A stretch of 40,360 nt of DNA from Teretinema sp964641135 (GCA_964641135.1 CAZXJV010000016.1:1-40360); one strand, 5' to 3'; positions 22,522 to 31,205 are shown, numbered from the stretch's first letter. Numbers and translations: made by a program. Notes: generated by a model not told the origin, from the sequence alone.

Positions 22522-23205
22522 TTACAAAACACGCTGAACACTTTTCTTGTATTCTTTTAATCTTCCCTTGCTGCCACAACACTCCAGTACTCCTGCTTTC
22601 CGCAGGGTTCTTGCCATTGTACCGGCATTTTTTCCCGCACCGCACCGTTCAAGGTCTTTAGTGGTAAAAATTTCCGGCAGTGATGCTGGCAGAATTGCTG
22701 ACCAGTCTTCGTATCCGCATAATCGTTGTTCTTGCTCCAGACTGACAAGAAACCGGTTTGCAGTTCGTACTCCCTTGCGACGCCAGGAACCTGTACCGTC
22801 TGCTATCCTGAGTTCCATAATCGAACAGCAGGCAGCAACAAAGATTAATTTGGGATGACAGAGTAGTGATCCTATTGAATCCAGTTCCCTGAATACAGAG
22901 AAAAATGTTTCGTGTTTTGGACTTTTACGTACCGATATCACTGTTCCGTCGGGATTCTGCGTTTCAATACAGGTGTTTGTTGCTACCGGGTGCACCAATA
23001 GTATTGTATAGTTTTCTGCTAATAATCGTTCCAGCTTTTTTTTTATTGCCCGGATAGCGGCTGTCTGGATTTCTACAACTACCCCTTCTGCTGTCAGTCC
23101 ATCACAAATTGATTTACCGATAGTAACTTCTGTTTGTCCTCCGTCCCCGCAATACAGCCGTTTAAGCTGTTCATGCAGAGAGCTTTCATTCCACGTATTT
23201 ATCAT
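22522..23205 (-). CDS. Uncharacterised protein, nuclease-like N-terminus and winged-helix-like C-terminus
   Basis: The protein has 227 residues. I recall an unnamed family found in many bacteria with the same pattern: (C)DGL...VVVEIQTAAIRAIKKKL...LVHPVA, later RKSPKH, then DGTGSWRRKG, and finally a FTTKDLERCG...TMARTLRKAGVLE segment. The D...ExQ arrangement in the first part resembles a PD-(D/E)XK nuclease core, and the last part resembles a winged helix. Both are inferences from pattern, and I know of no proven role. It is the second gene of a two-gene unit, overlapping the 79-residue gene by four bases, and it converges on the kinase gene with an 11-base gap. Confidence 0.75.
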   Translation of the reverse strand: MINTWNESSLHEQLKRLYCGDGGQTEVTIGKSICDGLTAEGVVVEIQTAAIRAIKKKLERLLAENYTILLVHPVATNTCIETQNPDGTVISVRKSPKHETFFSVFRELDSIGSLLCHPKLIFVAACCSIMELRIADGTGSWRRKGVRTANRFLVSLEQEQRLCGYEDWSAILPASLPEIFTTKDLERCGAGKNAGTMARTLRKAGVLECCGSKGRLKEYKKSVQRVL

Positions 23206-23441
23206 ACAAATTCCAGTAGTTCTATCGCATTTAACTGCTCAAGAATATACCAGGTGCTGACTATACCTCTTTCTTCACGTGTTCTTTTTCCGCTTATGCG
23301 GTAGACAATCATTCTGTTTGTCGGGAGGGGCAGGGGGAGCGGTATTCCATTTATATCTACCAGTTGTGATGGATGTAGTACTCCGGAGATTTCCTGGGTC
23401 TCTCCATCCGGAAATACAATGTAATACTCGTACTGTGTCAT
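23202..23441 (-). CDS. Small protein of unknown function, 79 residues
   Basis: I do not recognise this protein. It starts MTQYEYYIVFPDGETQEISG, has a Pro/Leu stretch (NGIPLPLPLPTNRMIVYRISG) and ends AIELLEFV. It looks like a small beta-rich fold with no signal or membrane segment. It overlaps the next gene by ATGA, so the two products are probably made together. The promoter at 23448-23476 places the transcription start on the A of the ATG, which would make the mRNA leaderless; no Shine-Dalgarno sequence is present. Confidence 0.68.
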   Translation of the reverse strand: MTQYEYYIVFPDGETQEISGVLHPSQLVDINGIPLPLPLPTNRMIVYRISGKRTREERGIVSTWYILEQLNAIELLEFV

Positions 23442-23447
23442 AGGCCT

Positions 23448-23476
23448 ACTATAGCTTCCTGGTGCTGTTATGTAAA
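23448..23476 (-). promoter_or_regulatory. Promoter predicting a leaderless transcript
   Basis: On the minus strand TTTACA (23471-23476) and TATAGT (23448-23453) are 17 bases apart. Counting seven bases from the -10 puts the start at 23441, the first base of the ATG of the 79-residue gene. Confidence 0.55.
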
Positions 23477-23521
23477 CAGAAGCATGAATTTTGTTTTTTT
23501 GAATATTTATTCAAAAAAGTG

Positions 23522-23549
23522 TTGACAATCGAATTTTTGGTGATAGAAT
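23522..23549 (+). promoter_or_regulatory. Promoter of the mraZ division cluster
   Basis: TTGACA (23522-23527) and TAGAAT (23544-23549) are 16 bases apart, and TGA before the -10 fits an extended element. The start site would be near 23556, directly before the MraZ boxes. Confidence 0.75.
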
Positions 23550-23558
23550 GTCATTGTG

Positions 23559-23593
23559 TGGGTAAAAGTGGGAGAAAGTAGGAAAAAGTGGAT
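23559..23593 (+). promoter_or_regulatory. Four MraZ-binding boxes
   Basis: TGGGT (23559), TGGGA (23569), TAGGA (23579) and TGGAT (23589) repeat every 10 bases with purine-rich 5-base spacers (AAAAG, GAAAG, AAAAG). This matches the TGGGN-N5 repeats bound by MraZ in E. coli and also the AAAGTGG type. They lie between the start site and the GTG of mraZ, and the last overlaps that codon's neighbourhood. Confidence 0.8.
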
Positions 23594-24037
23594 GCAAGCC
23601 TGTTGACTGGAGAATACCGCAATACACTTGACGATAAGGGACGAATTATGTTTCCTGTCAAGTTGCGGTCTGAGCTCGCAGGCTCTACCCTGATCCTGAC
23701 ACGCGGGATAGACCGCTGTTTATGGCTTTTTTCACCTGAACAATGGAAGATTCTTTCAGATAAGGTGATGGAATCTGCCTCCTTGTTTCAGTCCCAGTCA
23801 CGTTCGGTTTTGCGCCGTCTTGTTGCTCCAGCCCAGGAAGTGGAGATTGACAAGGCTGGCCGCATTTCCATTCCGCAGAGTTTGAGAGAATTTGCAGGTC
23901 TTGAAAAAGACTGTGTGTTTCTTGGTATTAACAAGTATTTTGAACTGTGGTCAGCGCGTGAATACGAGCTGTATTTGGGTGAAAGTGAAGCTGATTTTCG
24001 GTCAGCAACTGAGGGATTGGGCAGTATTTGCCTGTAA
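23588..24037 (+). CDS. mraZ: Transcriptional regulator MraZ
   Basis: The 149-residue protein has the two tandem AbrB-like half domains of MraZ. Their DxxGR loops are visible as LDDKGRIMFPVKLR near residue 12 and IDKAGRISIPQSLR near residue 90. MraZ forms rings that bind repeats in its own promoter and represses the division cluster. The GTG at 23588 is the best start: AGGAAAAA precedes it and it leaves the usual GEY motif close to the N-terminus. It opens the plus-strand run. The binding boxes 23559-23593 lie immediately upstream. Confidence 0.95.
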   Translation: MDASLLTGEYRNTLDDKGRIMFPVKLRSELAGSTLILTRGIDRCLWLFSPEQWKILSDKVMESASLFQSQSRSVLRRLVAPAQEVEIDKAGRISIPQSLREFAGLEKDCVFLGINKYFELWSAREYELYLGESEADFRSATEGLGSICL

Positions 24038-24042
24038 TTAAA

Positions 24043-24999
24043 ATGGAAATAGTACATACATCAGTACTTTTAAAAGAAACACTTACCCTGCTTGCACCAG
24101 AACGACCGGATGCCCTGATGGTAGATGGCACTCTTGGTGAAGGCGGGCATACCGAGGCTTTTCTTGAAGCCTGGCATGAGTTGCGGGTTATCGGTGTTGA
24201 TGCTGATGTGCATATACAGGCTCGCGCGCGTGAGCGTCTTGCACCATTTGGCGACCGGGTATGTTTTTTCCCTGGTTGGTCCGATGTTTTTTTTGAAACA
24301 TATCCGGTTGAGTCAAGGCAGCCTGATCTTATTCTTCTTGATTTGGGGATATCTTTATTCCATTACTCTCAATCCGGAAGGGGCTTCAGTTTCAGGAATG
24401 ATGAGAGTCTTGATATGCGTCTTGATCCCCATTCCGGGCCATCTGCTGCCGATATTGTTAACACATATCCTGAAGGTGAGCTGGCAGATCTGATTTTCAA
24501 GTACGGTGAAGAACGATATTCCCGGCGTATTGCACGACAAATTTGTGAACAACGACGGTCCTCTCCGTTCCGGACTGCAAAGTCATTGGCTGAATCCATA
24601 TTCAGTGCGGTGCCGGCCCAGTATCGTCATGGCCGTATTCATCCTGCAACCCGAACGTTTCAGGCCCTTCGCATCGTTGTAAATAATGAGCTTGAGCGTC
24701 TGCCCAGGCTTCTTGATTTGGCCTTTGGAACACTTGCGCCAGGGGGTAAACTGGCTGTAATAACCTTTCATTCACTTGAAGATCGAATTGTAAAAAACTG
24801 TTTCCGGGAACTTGCCAAACGCTGTACCTGTCCTCCGAATGTGCCGATATGTAAGTGTGGCGGTATGCCGAAAGCTGAATTGCTTACAAGAAAGGCTGTT
24901 GAGCCCGGTGAGGACGAGATTGAACGAAATCCGCCTTCGCGAAGTGCAAAATTGCGTGCTGTTCGTAAGCTTCTCTCTGAAACAGGCGGTAAAGAATGA
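24043..24999 (+). CDS. rsmH: 16S rRNA (cytosine(1402)-N4) methyltransferase
   Basis: RsmH (formerly MraW) methylates C1402 of 16S rRNA in the ribosome decoding site. The 318-residue sequence opens EIVHTSVLLKETLTLL, has the SAM-binding VDGTLGEGGHTEAFLEA, and later LLDLGIS, TFQALRIVVNNELERL and ITFHSLEDRIVKNCFRE, all characteristic. ATG 24043 is preferred because it gives the standard N-terminus; TTG 24028 overlapping mraZ is also in frame, and no clear Shine-Dalgarno is seen for either. Its stop overlaps ftsL by four bases. Confidence 0.95.
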   Translation: MEIVHTSVLLKETLTLLAPERPDALMVDGTLGEGGHTEAFLEAWHELRVIGVDADVHIQARARERLAPFGDRVCFFPGWSDVFFETYPVESRQPDLILLDLGISLFHYSQSGRGFSFRNDESLDMRLDPHSGPSAADIVNTYPEGELADLIFKYGEERYSRRIARQICEQRRSSPFRTAKSLAESIFSAVPAQYRHGRIHPATRTFQALRIVVNNELERLPRLLDLAFGTLAPGGKLAVITFHSLEDRIVKNCFRELAKRCTCPPNVPICKCGGMPKAELLTRKAVEPGEDEIERNPPSRSAKLRAVRKLLSETGGKE

Positions 25000-25280
25000 A
25001 AAAAATTGCGGCTGTGCTTTGTACACTATTAATTCCTGCATTGTTGTTCTCGCTTGTATGGCAGAGTTCCCGCTATTCCCGCCTGGAACGTGAATTACAG
25101 ATGTATGAACGTCAACAAACAGAACTGGTATCTGCAAATCGGCGTCTGATATCTCAAATATCCGTTTTAAGCTCACCCGAACGCATTGAACGTGTTGCAA
25201 TTGACAAGCTGGGAATGCGTAAGGCAGCACCATCAGAAATCCTCAGAATAGAATTGAAGAAGGGGGACCTCGGTGGCTGA
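24996..25280 (+). CDS. ftsL: FtsL-like septum protein
   Basis: This 94-residue protein has one N-terminal membrane helix (about residues 3-22) followed by a coiled coil (SRLERELQMYERQQTELVSANRRLISQI) and a short end with SPERIERVAIDKLGMRKA. That is the FtsL/DivIC layout, which scaffolds FtsQ and FtsB and activates FtsW. The R-I-E-x-x-A-x-x-x-LGM segment is the family hallmark. It overlaps rsmH by four bases and murF by eight. The usual next gene, the septal transpeptidase ftsI, is absent here. Confidence 0.85.
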   Translation: MKKIAAVLCTLLIPALLFSLVWQSSRYSRLERELQMYERQQTELVSANRRLISQISVLSSPERIERVAIDKLGMRKAAPSEILRIELKKGDLGG

Positions 25281-26691
25281 ACGAAGAATATTGATGACAG
25301 TAGAGCAGCTGTGTGATGCGGTTTCCGGTAATTCTCTTTGCGATTATTCTGCCACTCATGGTTTTACAGAAGTTGTTACAGATAGTCGTGCAGTTAGACC
25401 GGGTTCCCTGTTTGTACCCTTGATAGGTGTATCACAGGATGGGCATTCATATATTCCCGGGGCGCTTGAAGCAGGGGCATCGGTAGTTTTTGTTGATAAA
25501 GCCCACGGCGATGGCAGCGGAAAACTGTTGTGCGAACTTGCCAAAACACATCGGGCAGCAATAATTGTTGTCGAAAACACTTTACGTGCATTACAGGACG
25601 CTGCACGACGTTATCTGTCTTTTTTTCCGCAGTTGCTGCGAATCGGTATTACCGGCTCAAGCGGAAAATCGACAACGAAGGAGATTGCCGCAGCGGTTTT
25701 TGCACAAGGCTTCAAGGTAATCGTCAATGAAGGTAATCTAAATTCCGAAACCGGGCTTCCGTTAAGTGTATTTCGTATTGACAGTTCGCATGAAGTCGGA
25801 ATATTTGAAATGGGCATGAACAGACGGGGTGAGATTGCAGAACTTGCCAGAGTTCTTAATCCTCAACTTGCTGTAATTACAAACATTGGCACTGCCCATA
25901 TCGGAATTCTCGGCAGTAAACGGGCAATTGCTGAGGAAAAAAAATCCATTTTTTCGCAGTTTTCATCTGCCTGCACCGGTTTTATACCGGAGGACCCCGA
26001 ATGGAACCATTTTCTGGCTAAAGACCTCAACGGTCGAATAATAACCTATGGAGAACGATCAACCGGCGGGTGCGAGTATATTGAAGATCTCGGCATAAGG
26101 GGTTCAATGTTAAAAATCGATGATCTGAATGTACATTTCCCGCTTCCCGGAAAGCATAATTACAGCAACGTTCTTGCAGTAACAGTTCTCGCCCGTGCTG
26201 CCGGTTTGACCTCCCGACAGATACGGGATGGCCTTGAATCGGTCAAACCACTGTTTGGCCGGGTACAGGTTCTCGAAGGAGAGGTAACAGTACTGGCTGA
26301 TTGTTATAATGCAAATCCCGAGTCGATGAGCAGCGCACTTGATTTATGTACAAGCCTTGAGTGGAAGGGTCAAAAACTGTTCGTTCTTGCTTCAATGCTG
26401 GAACTGGGTGATGCCTCGGAGGCCGCACATCGGGCTATTGTACAAAAAATTGCCGATCTTGGTTCAGTTTCTGTCTTCTTGTTCGGAAAGGAAATGGTTG
26501 AAGCGTATCGTGCTTCCGGTTTGATTAGTTCTCATATCCGGTCTTTTTCAGATTTCGATATGCTTAAAGAAGCTGTTGAAGAGGCAGCCTGTCGCGGCGA
26601 TTTTGTATTGTTGAAGGGTTCTCGATCAATGGCACTGGAACGTTTATTACCTGTTCTTCTTCCGGACAACGGAGGAGGTGTTCATGATTGA
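25273..26691 (+). CDS. murF: UDP-N-acetylmuramoyl-tripeptide--D-alanyl-D-alanine ligase
   Basis: MurF adds D-Ala-D-Ala to the peptidoglycan precursor in the cytosol. The 472 residues show the Mur ligase order: an N-terminal domain with TDSRAVRPGSLFVPLIG, the ATP-binding ITGSSGKSTTKE, NEGNLNSETGLPL, FEMGMNRRGEIAELARV, ITNIGTAHIG, and the C-terminal ADCYNANPESM. The NxxNxxxGxPL and EMGM motifs separate MurF from MurC, D and E. The start is GTG 25273, with GGGGGA upstream and an 8-base overlap with ftsL. It overlaps ftsW by eight bases. Confidence 0.95.
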   Translation: MAERRILMTVEQLCDAVSGNSLCDYSATHGFTEVVTDSRAVRPGSLFVPLIGVSQDGHSYIPGALEAGASVVFVDKAHGDGSGKLLCELAKTHRAAIIVVENTLRALQDAARRYLSFFPQLLRIGITGSSGKSTTKEIAAAVFAQGFKVIVNEGNLNSETGLPLSVFRIDSSHEVGIFEMGMNRRGEIAELARVLNPQLAVITNIGTAHIGILGSKRAIAEEKKSIFSQFSSACTGFIPEDPEWNHFLAKDLNGRIITYGERSTGGCEYIEDLGIRGSMLKIDDLNVHFPLPGKHNYSNVLAVTVLARAAGLTSRQIRDGLESVKPLFGRVQVLEGEVTVLADCYNANPESMSSALDLCTSLEWKGQKLFVLASMLELGDASEAAHRAIVQKIADLGSVSVFLFGKEMVEAYRASGLISSHIRSFSDFDMLKEAVEEAACRGDFVLLKGSRSMALERLLPVLLPDNGGGVHD

Positions 26692-27829
26692 GTATCGTAT
26701 TGCCGCCGGACGCAATGCTCAACCTGAGCGTTTTGATCTTTCTTTTTTGTTGATAGTATTGCTTTTATGCGGGCTTGGAATGGTTACTCTTTTCAGTGCA
26801 TCAATGCACTATGCAGATCGACTCTTCAGTGATTCGATGTACTTTATTAAACGCCAAGGTGTGCATCTTGTTTTTTCCCTTGCTGCAATGCTTTTATTCG
26901 CTTCGGTTAATCTTGATTTGATTCGGAAATTTTTGCCCCATCTTATTTTTGGAACCCTTGTTTTGTGCGTATTACCGTTTATACCTGGACTGGGTGTAAC
27001 AAAAAACGGTGCTTCAAGGTGGTTTGCAGTTGGGCCGTTAACTTTTCAACCGTCAGAACTGGTTAAAATGGTTGTTGTTTTATATCTGGCTCATTATTTT
27101 ACCAGGGAGTCCGATGACGAGAACACTGTTTTGCCTCCTGTTGTTCCTCCTGCCATAGTGACCTCTGTTTTTGTTTCGCTTATTTACATTCAGAATGATT
27201 TTTCTACCTCCTTCTTTATCATGCTGGTAGCATTAACCATGTTTTTTATGGCTAATATCGGTATTATCTGGTTTTTACGGCTGTGTGTTGTAGCAGTTCC
27301 CCTTTCAGTATTGATGATTCTTACCCGTGAATATCGACTTCAACGTGTGTTATCTTTTATTTGGCCAAATCAGGATCCATTGGGCGCCGGGTATCAGGTA
27401 AATGCAGCTGTAACTGCATTGCGTGAAGCAGGTATTTGGGGTCGTGGTATGGGAAATGGTGTACGCAAAATTTCCAGCATCCCGGAAGTACAATCTGATT
27501 TTATTTTCGCTGTTTGGGCCGAAGAGATGGGTTTTATCGGAGTTCTGCTTTTCTTTGCATTGATTGGTTTTTTTGCATGGCGCGGGTATCGTATCTGCCT
27601 GAACTGTACCGACCGGTACAGAGCTCTTGCCGGTTTTGGTTCTGTGTCAATTATTGTATACCAAACCTTGATAAATTCTGCAGTTGTTGCACGCGTTTTT
27701 CCCGCAACCGGCGTGCCCCTTCCTTTTTTCTCGGCCGGCGGATCTTCTCTTCTTGTAACTTTGTGCCTGTGCGGCATAATTATAAATGTTTCCCGGTGCA
27801 GCCATCAAAGGGAGTTAAGCCATGTCTAA
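26684..27829 (+). CDS. ftsW: FtsW/RodA-family septal glycosyltransferase
   Basis: This SEDS protein polymerises glycan strands at the septum. The 381 residues hold about ten membrane helices. Landmarks are RWFAVGPLTFQPSELVKM, QNDFSTSFFIM, PEVQSDFIFAVWAEEMGFIG, and GVPLPFFSAGGSSLLVTL near the end; all fit the FtsW/RodA/SpoVE group. Placement between murF and ftsQ favours FtsW over RodA. ATG 26684 has GGAGGAGG six bases upstream; GTG 26678 is in frame but inside that site. It overlaps both neighbours by eight bases. mraY, murD, murG and murC are missing from this cluster. Confidence 0.92.
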   Translation: MIEYRIAAGRNAQPERFDLSFLLIVLLLCGLGMVTLFSASMHYADRLFSDSMYFIKRQGVHLVFSLAAMLLFASVNLDLIRKFLPHLIFGTLVLCVLPFIPGLGVTKNGASRWFAVGPLTFQPSELVKMVVVLYLAHYFTRESDDENTVLPPVVPPAIVTSVFVSLIYIQNDFSTSFFIMLVALTMFFMANIGIIWFLRLCVVAVPLSVLMILTREYRLQRVLSFIWPNQDPLGAGYQVNAAVTALREAGIWGRGMGNGVRKISSIPEVQSDFIFAVWAEEMGFIGVLLFFALIGFFAWRGYRICLNCTDRYRALAGFGSVSIIVYQTLINSAVVARVFPATGVPLPFFSAGGSSLLVTLCLCGIIINVSRCSHQRELSHV

Positions 27830-28646
27830 ATTGTATGTATCTGAAAATGGTGGTCTGATATATGACGAAGAAACTGAAAGAAACACTCCGGCCTGGAAAC
27901 AGGTTCTGCTCAAGATAGTGATTGTGCTCCTGGTCCTTTTTTTAGCTGCAGAGATTGCCTGGTATTTTTTGGTACTACCATCCACAACTCAAGTCAGGAT
28001 AACTGTTACCGGTAACACCCGGGTGGGGATGGACGAATTGTGCAATATGGCCGGTATAAACGGTTCGGAAACATGGATGCGATTCAGTTCTCCCGAGGTT
28101 GCGGCCCGTCTTGCAGCAAACCCCCTGTTTGAGCGTGTCAGGGTTGAAAAACATTTCCCGGACAGGGTTGTTGTAACCGTTACTGAACGACAGCCGGTTG
28201 CATTGGCTTTCGGCCTTGTTAACGGGAGGACTGTTCCCCTGGAAATCGATCGTGCAGGGGTTGTTTTCCGTATCGGATCGGGCGGAAACATCAATTTGCC
28301 GCTGCTGACGGGCTTGACTATCGAAAATCCTGTTCCCGGGATGCGTCTTGATGTGCAATTACGTCAGCTTCTGGAACAGTTGGCTCTGGTAGAACAACGG
28401 AATCCCGTTTTGGCTGCTTCACTTTCCGAGATAAAAATTGAAGAGAAGACGTACGGAGGTTATGACCTGGTTGTCTATCCGGTTCATACACCGATCAGGG
28501 TTCGTACAGACAGGGCGTTGAACGAAGCGTCATTACAGTATATGATGCTGGTACTCGATGTTGTACAGGATTTGGCTCTTGATGTAGACGAGATTGACAT
28601 CAGGGCAGGAACTGTTGCCTATCGGGTCAAGGGGGAGTCGCTTTGA
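27822..28646 (+). CDS. ftsQ: Cell division protein FtsQ/DivIB
   Basis: The protein (274 residues) has a short cytosolic N-terminus, one membrane helix (about residues 25-50) and a periplasmic part. The POTRA domain begins TQVRITVTGNTRVGMDELCNMAGI and continues LAANPLFERVRVEKHFPDRVVVTVTERQPVA, followed by the FtsQ beta domain. FtsQ links FtsL and its partner to the Z-ring. GGGAG precedes the ATG, which overlaps ftsW by eight bases. The stop overlaps the TTG of ftsA. Confidence 0.9.
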   Translation: MSKLYVSENGGLIYDEETERNTPAWKQVLLKIVIVLLVLFLAAEIAWYFLVLPSTTQVRITVTGNTRVGMDELCNMAGINGSETWMRFSSPEVAARLAANPLFERVRVEKHFPDRVVVTVTERQPVALAFGLVNGRTVPLEIDRAGVVFRIGSGGNINLPLLTGLTIENPVPGMRLDVQLRQLLEQLALVEQRNPVLAASLSEIKIEEKTYGGYDLVVYPVHTPIRVRTDRALNEASLQYMMLVLDVVQDLALDVDEIDIRAGTVAYRVKGESL

Positions 28647-29884
28647 GTGACGTGGTTGTTGGCTTGGATATTGGAACCAGCCGAATACGCGCCGTAATTG
28701 GTGAAATCAGCGATACCGGTGTGCTTCAGATTACCGGAGTTGGCACCAGTTCCTCTAATGGCCTTCGTAAGGGCGTCGTTGTTAACATTGAAAATACAGT
28801 ACGGTCAGTCGCTCAGGCGGTTGAAGCTGCGGAAATGATGTCCGGTGTAGAAGCCGTTTCTTGCCTTATCGGTATCGGCGGTACACATATCGATGGTCTT
28901 AACTCCCGGGGTGTGGTTGCTGTTACCGGGAAAGGCCGTGACAGCCGGGAAATCGGCCGTGAGGATATTTCCCGCGTTATAGATGCGGCCAAGGCCGTTG
29001 TCATGCCGATGGATCGTCAGGTTATACATGTAATTCCCCAGTCCTATATTGTTGATGAACAGCGTGGTGTTAAAGACCCTGTTAATATGATAGGTGTTCG
29101 TCTTGAATCCGAGGTTCATATCATTACTTGCTCGGTAACTTCTGTTCAAAATACGGTTAAATGTGTTAACCGTTCCGACCTGACAGTTGATTCCTATATG
29201 TATCATGGACTGGCTGCGGTAAGGTCCGTAATGACAGAAGATGAAAAAGAACTTGGTTCAATCCTCGTTGATATCGGCGGGGGAACTACCGATGTGATGG
29301 TATTGGCTGACGGAGCTCCACTGCTTTCTGCTGTACTGCCTGTTGGCGGGCAGCAGGTAACAAGTGATCTGTCAATTGTTAAAGGTATTTCCATCGAAAC
29401 AGCAGAACGGATCAAAATTGATGCCGGATGTGCCTGGTTGCCTTTAATTGACGAGAACGAAGAAATTATATTGCCCGGGGTTGGTGGACGTCCTCCGGTA
29501 GCAATTCCACGATCAGAGATATGTGAAATAATTCAGCCGCGCATGGCAGAAATTTTCAGCATGGTTAAAGAAAAAACAGATCCGATTGCCCGTACGCGAC
29601 CGCTATCCGGTAATATTATCCTTACCGGCGGCGGTTCACTTCTTCCCGGTTCAGTCGAGTTGGCCTGTGAGGTTTTTGGAACTCAAGCAGTACGGCTGGG
29701 CATTCCCGGAAACTTTGGCGGTTTGACCGGTGAGTATCGAAGTCCTGATTATGCAACAGTGTTGGGTTTAGTTCTGGGTGCCAGGGATTCAAGAAAAGAA
29801 CAGCCAGCTGCAGATGTTCAACATGAACGCGGAGGGAAAAAAACACTGGGAAGTTTCAGAACCTGGTTGAAGGAGTTTTTCTGA
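28643..29884 (+). CDS. ftsA: Cell division protein FtsA
   Basis: FtsA is an actin-like ATPase that tethers FtsZ to the membrane. The 413 residues contain the actin motifs VVGLDIGTSRIRAVIGE, ILVDIGGGTTDVMVL and IILTGGGSLLPG, with the 1C insert around residues 80-160. The last residues (TLGSFRTWLKEFF) form the amphipathic membrane-targeting helix. Translation appears to start at TTG 28643, inside the ftsQ stop (TTGA), with GGGGGAG just upstream. ftsZ follows after a 95-base gap, the largest break so far in the cluster. Confidence 0.95.
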   Translation: MSDVVVGLDIGTSRIRAVIGEISDTGVLQITGVGTSSSNGLRKGVVVNIENTVRSVAQAVEAAEMMSGVEAVSCLIGIGGTHIDGLNSRGVVAVTGKGRDSREIGREDISRVIDAAKAVVMPMDRQVIHVIPQSYIVDEQRGVKDPVNMIGVRLESEVHIITCSVTSVQNTVKCVNRSDLTVDSYMYHGLAAVRSVMTEDEKELGSILVDIGGGTTDVMVLADGAPLLSAVLPVGGQQVTSDLSIVKGISIETAERIKIDAGCAWLPLIDENEEIILPGVGGRPPVAIPRSEICEIIQPRMAEIFSMVKEKTDPIARTRPLSGNIILTGGGSLLPGSVELACEVFGTQAVRLGIPGNFGGLTGEYRSPDYATVLGLVLGARDSRKEQPAADVQHERGGKKTLGSFRTWLKEFF

Positions 29885-29925
29885 TTGACACCGTGGCAAC
29901 AAGAGTGTTACCGCTTTGCCTTCAA

Positions 29926-29941
29926 ACGGTTCATAAACCGT
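29926..29941 (+). repeat. Perfect hairpin in the ftsA-ftsZ spacer
   Basis: ACGGTT (29926-29931) and AACCGT (29936-29941) form a 6-base stem around CATA, 39 bases before the ftsZ start. No T-run follows, so it is not a terminator. It might be an RNA stability element or operator. Confidence 0.4.
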
Positions 29942-29979
29942 GATATGAATGTTTCGTTTTTTCTGGGAGGGGAAAACTT

Positions 29980-31191
29980 ATGAACTTTGAAATGCTCGAA
30001 CAAAAAGCGCTTAGTCCGACTGTAATAAAAGTTATTGGAGCAGGTGGCGGTGGTTCAAATGCCATAAACCGTATGATGGAGGCAGGTGTTCGCAATGTTG
30101 ATTTTGCTGTTGCAAACACTGATCTGCAGGCCTTAAATTATTCACGCGCGCCGGTTAAACTGGGTATCGGTTCTAAACTTACCGGTGGTCTTGGAGCAGG
30201 GGGTAAGCCTGAAGTAGGTGAGCGAGCTGCTATTGAGGATGAAGACGCAATAGCCAATGCCGTACGCGGAGCAGATATGGTTTTTATTACTGCAGGTATG
30301 GGCGGCGGTACGGGAACCGGAGCAGTACCGGTAATCGCGCGTGTAGCAAAAGAACAAGGTGCCTTGACTGTCGGCGTTGTCACCAAACCATTTGATTTTG
30401 AAGGCCGCGTAAAACAACGTCTTGCCGAAGAAGGTATTGAAAAGCTGCGCGGATCAGTAGATACACTGATTGTTATTCCCAATCAGCATCTGTTAAAACT
30501 GGTTGACCGGCGGACATCAATCAAGGATGCTTTCTTGATGGCAGATGATGTGCTGAGGCAGGCTGTTCAGGGCATATCGGATCTCATTACTTTGCCTGGA
30601 ATTATAAACATAGATTTTGCTGATGTAAAAACAACAATGGAAGGCAAGGGTGATGCCTTGATGGGTATAGGCGTTGGTGAAGGTGATAATCGTGCAGTTG
30701 ATGCTGCTACAGACGCCATTAACAATCCCTTGCTGGAAGATTCTCATATAGAAGGTGCGACTCATCTGTTAATAAATGTGACGGGCAATGAAGATATGAC
30801 CCTGATGGAAGTACAGGAAATTGTAAGTATTATTACAAGTAGTGCTGATACAGATGCCCTGATTATTTATGGAACAGCAACAGATAATTCTATGGGAGAT
30901 AAAATCTGTGTAACCGTAATCGCAACTGGCTTCCCGGCATCAAACAGTTCATCTCAACTGGACCACGGGCTTTTACGGCCGATTGCGGAAAATAAACTTC
31001 CTGTAGACAGCGGGGAATTTGTTTCAGGTTCTGAATGGAAAAGTTTGGGTATGAGGTCGGGTTCTGGCCAGTCGGGCCTCGGAACCAGAAACTCACCTGT
31101 TGCCGCGCAGCCTGTTTCTGTTCCGGTTCGCACCGATGATCTTGATACACCAACTGTTGTGCGGCTTCAACAGCAAAAGACTCAGAGCTGA
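29980..31191 (+). CDS. ftsZ: Cell division protein FtsZ
   Basis: This tubulin-like GTPase of 403 residues forms the division ring. GAGGGGSNAINRMM is the nucleotide-binding start, GMGGGTGTGAVPVIARVAK is the tubulin signature, and NIDFADVKTTM is the catalytic T7 loop. A variable linker of about 60 residues leads to LDTPTVVRLQQQ, a recognisable C-terminal peptide that binds FtsA and other partners, followed by KTQS. The ATG has a strong GGGAGGGG ribosome site. Unlike its neighbours it does not overlap ftsA, so expression may be set separately. Confidence 0.97.
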   Translation: MNFEMLEQKALSPTVIKVIGAGGGGSNAINRMMEAGVRNVDFAVANTDLQALNYSRAPVKLGIGSKLTGGLGAGGKPEVGERAAIEDEDAIANAVRGADMVFITAGMGGGTGTGAVPVIARVAKEQGALTVGVVTKPFDFEGRVKQRLAEEGIEKLRGSVDTLIVIPNQHLLKLVDRRTSIKDAFLMADDVLRQAVQGISDLITLPGIINIDFADVKTTMEGKGDALMGIGVGEGDNRAVDAATDAINNPLLEDSHIEGATHLLINVTGNEDMTLMEVQEIVSIITSSADTDALIIYGTATDNSMGDKICVTVIATGFPASNSSSQLDHGLLRPIAENKLPVDSGEFVSGSEWKSLGMRSGSGQSGLGTRNSPVAAQPVSVPVRTDDLDTPTVVRLQQQKTQS

Positions 31192-31205
31192 TACGGTAAT
31201 TTTCT

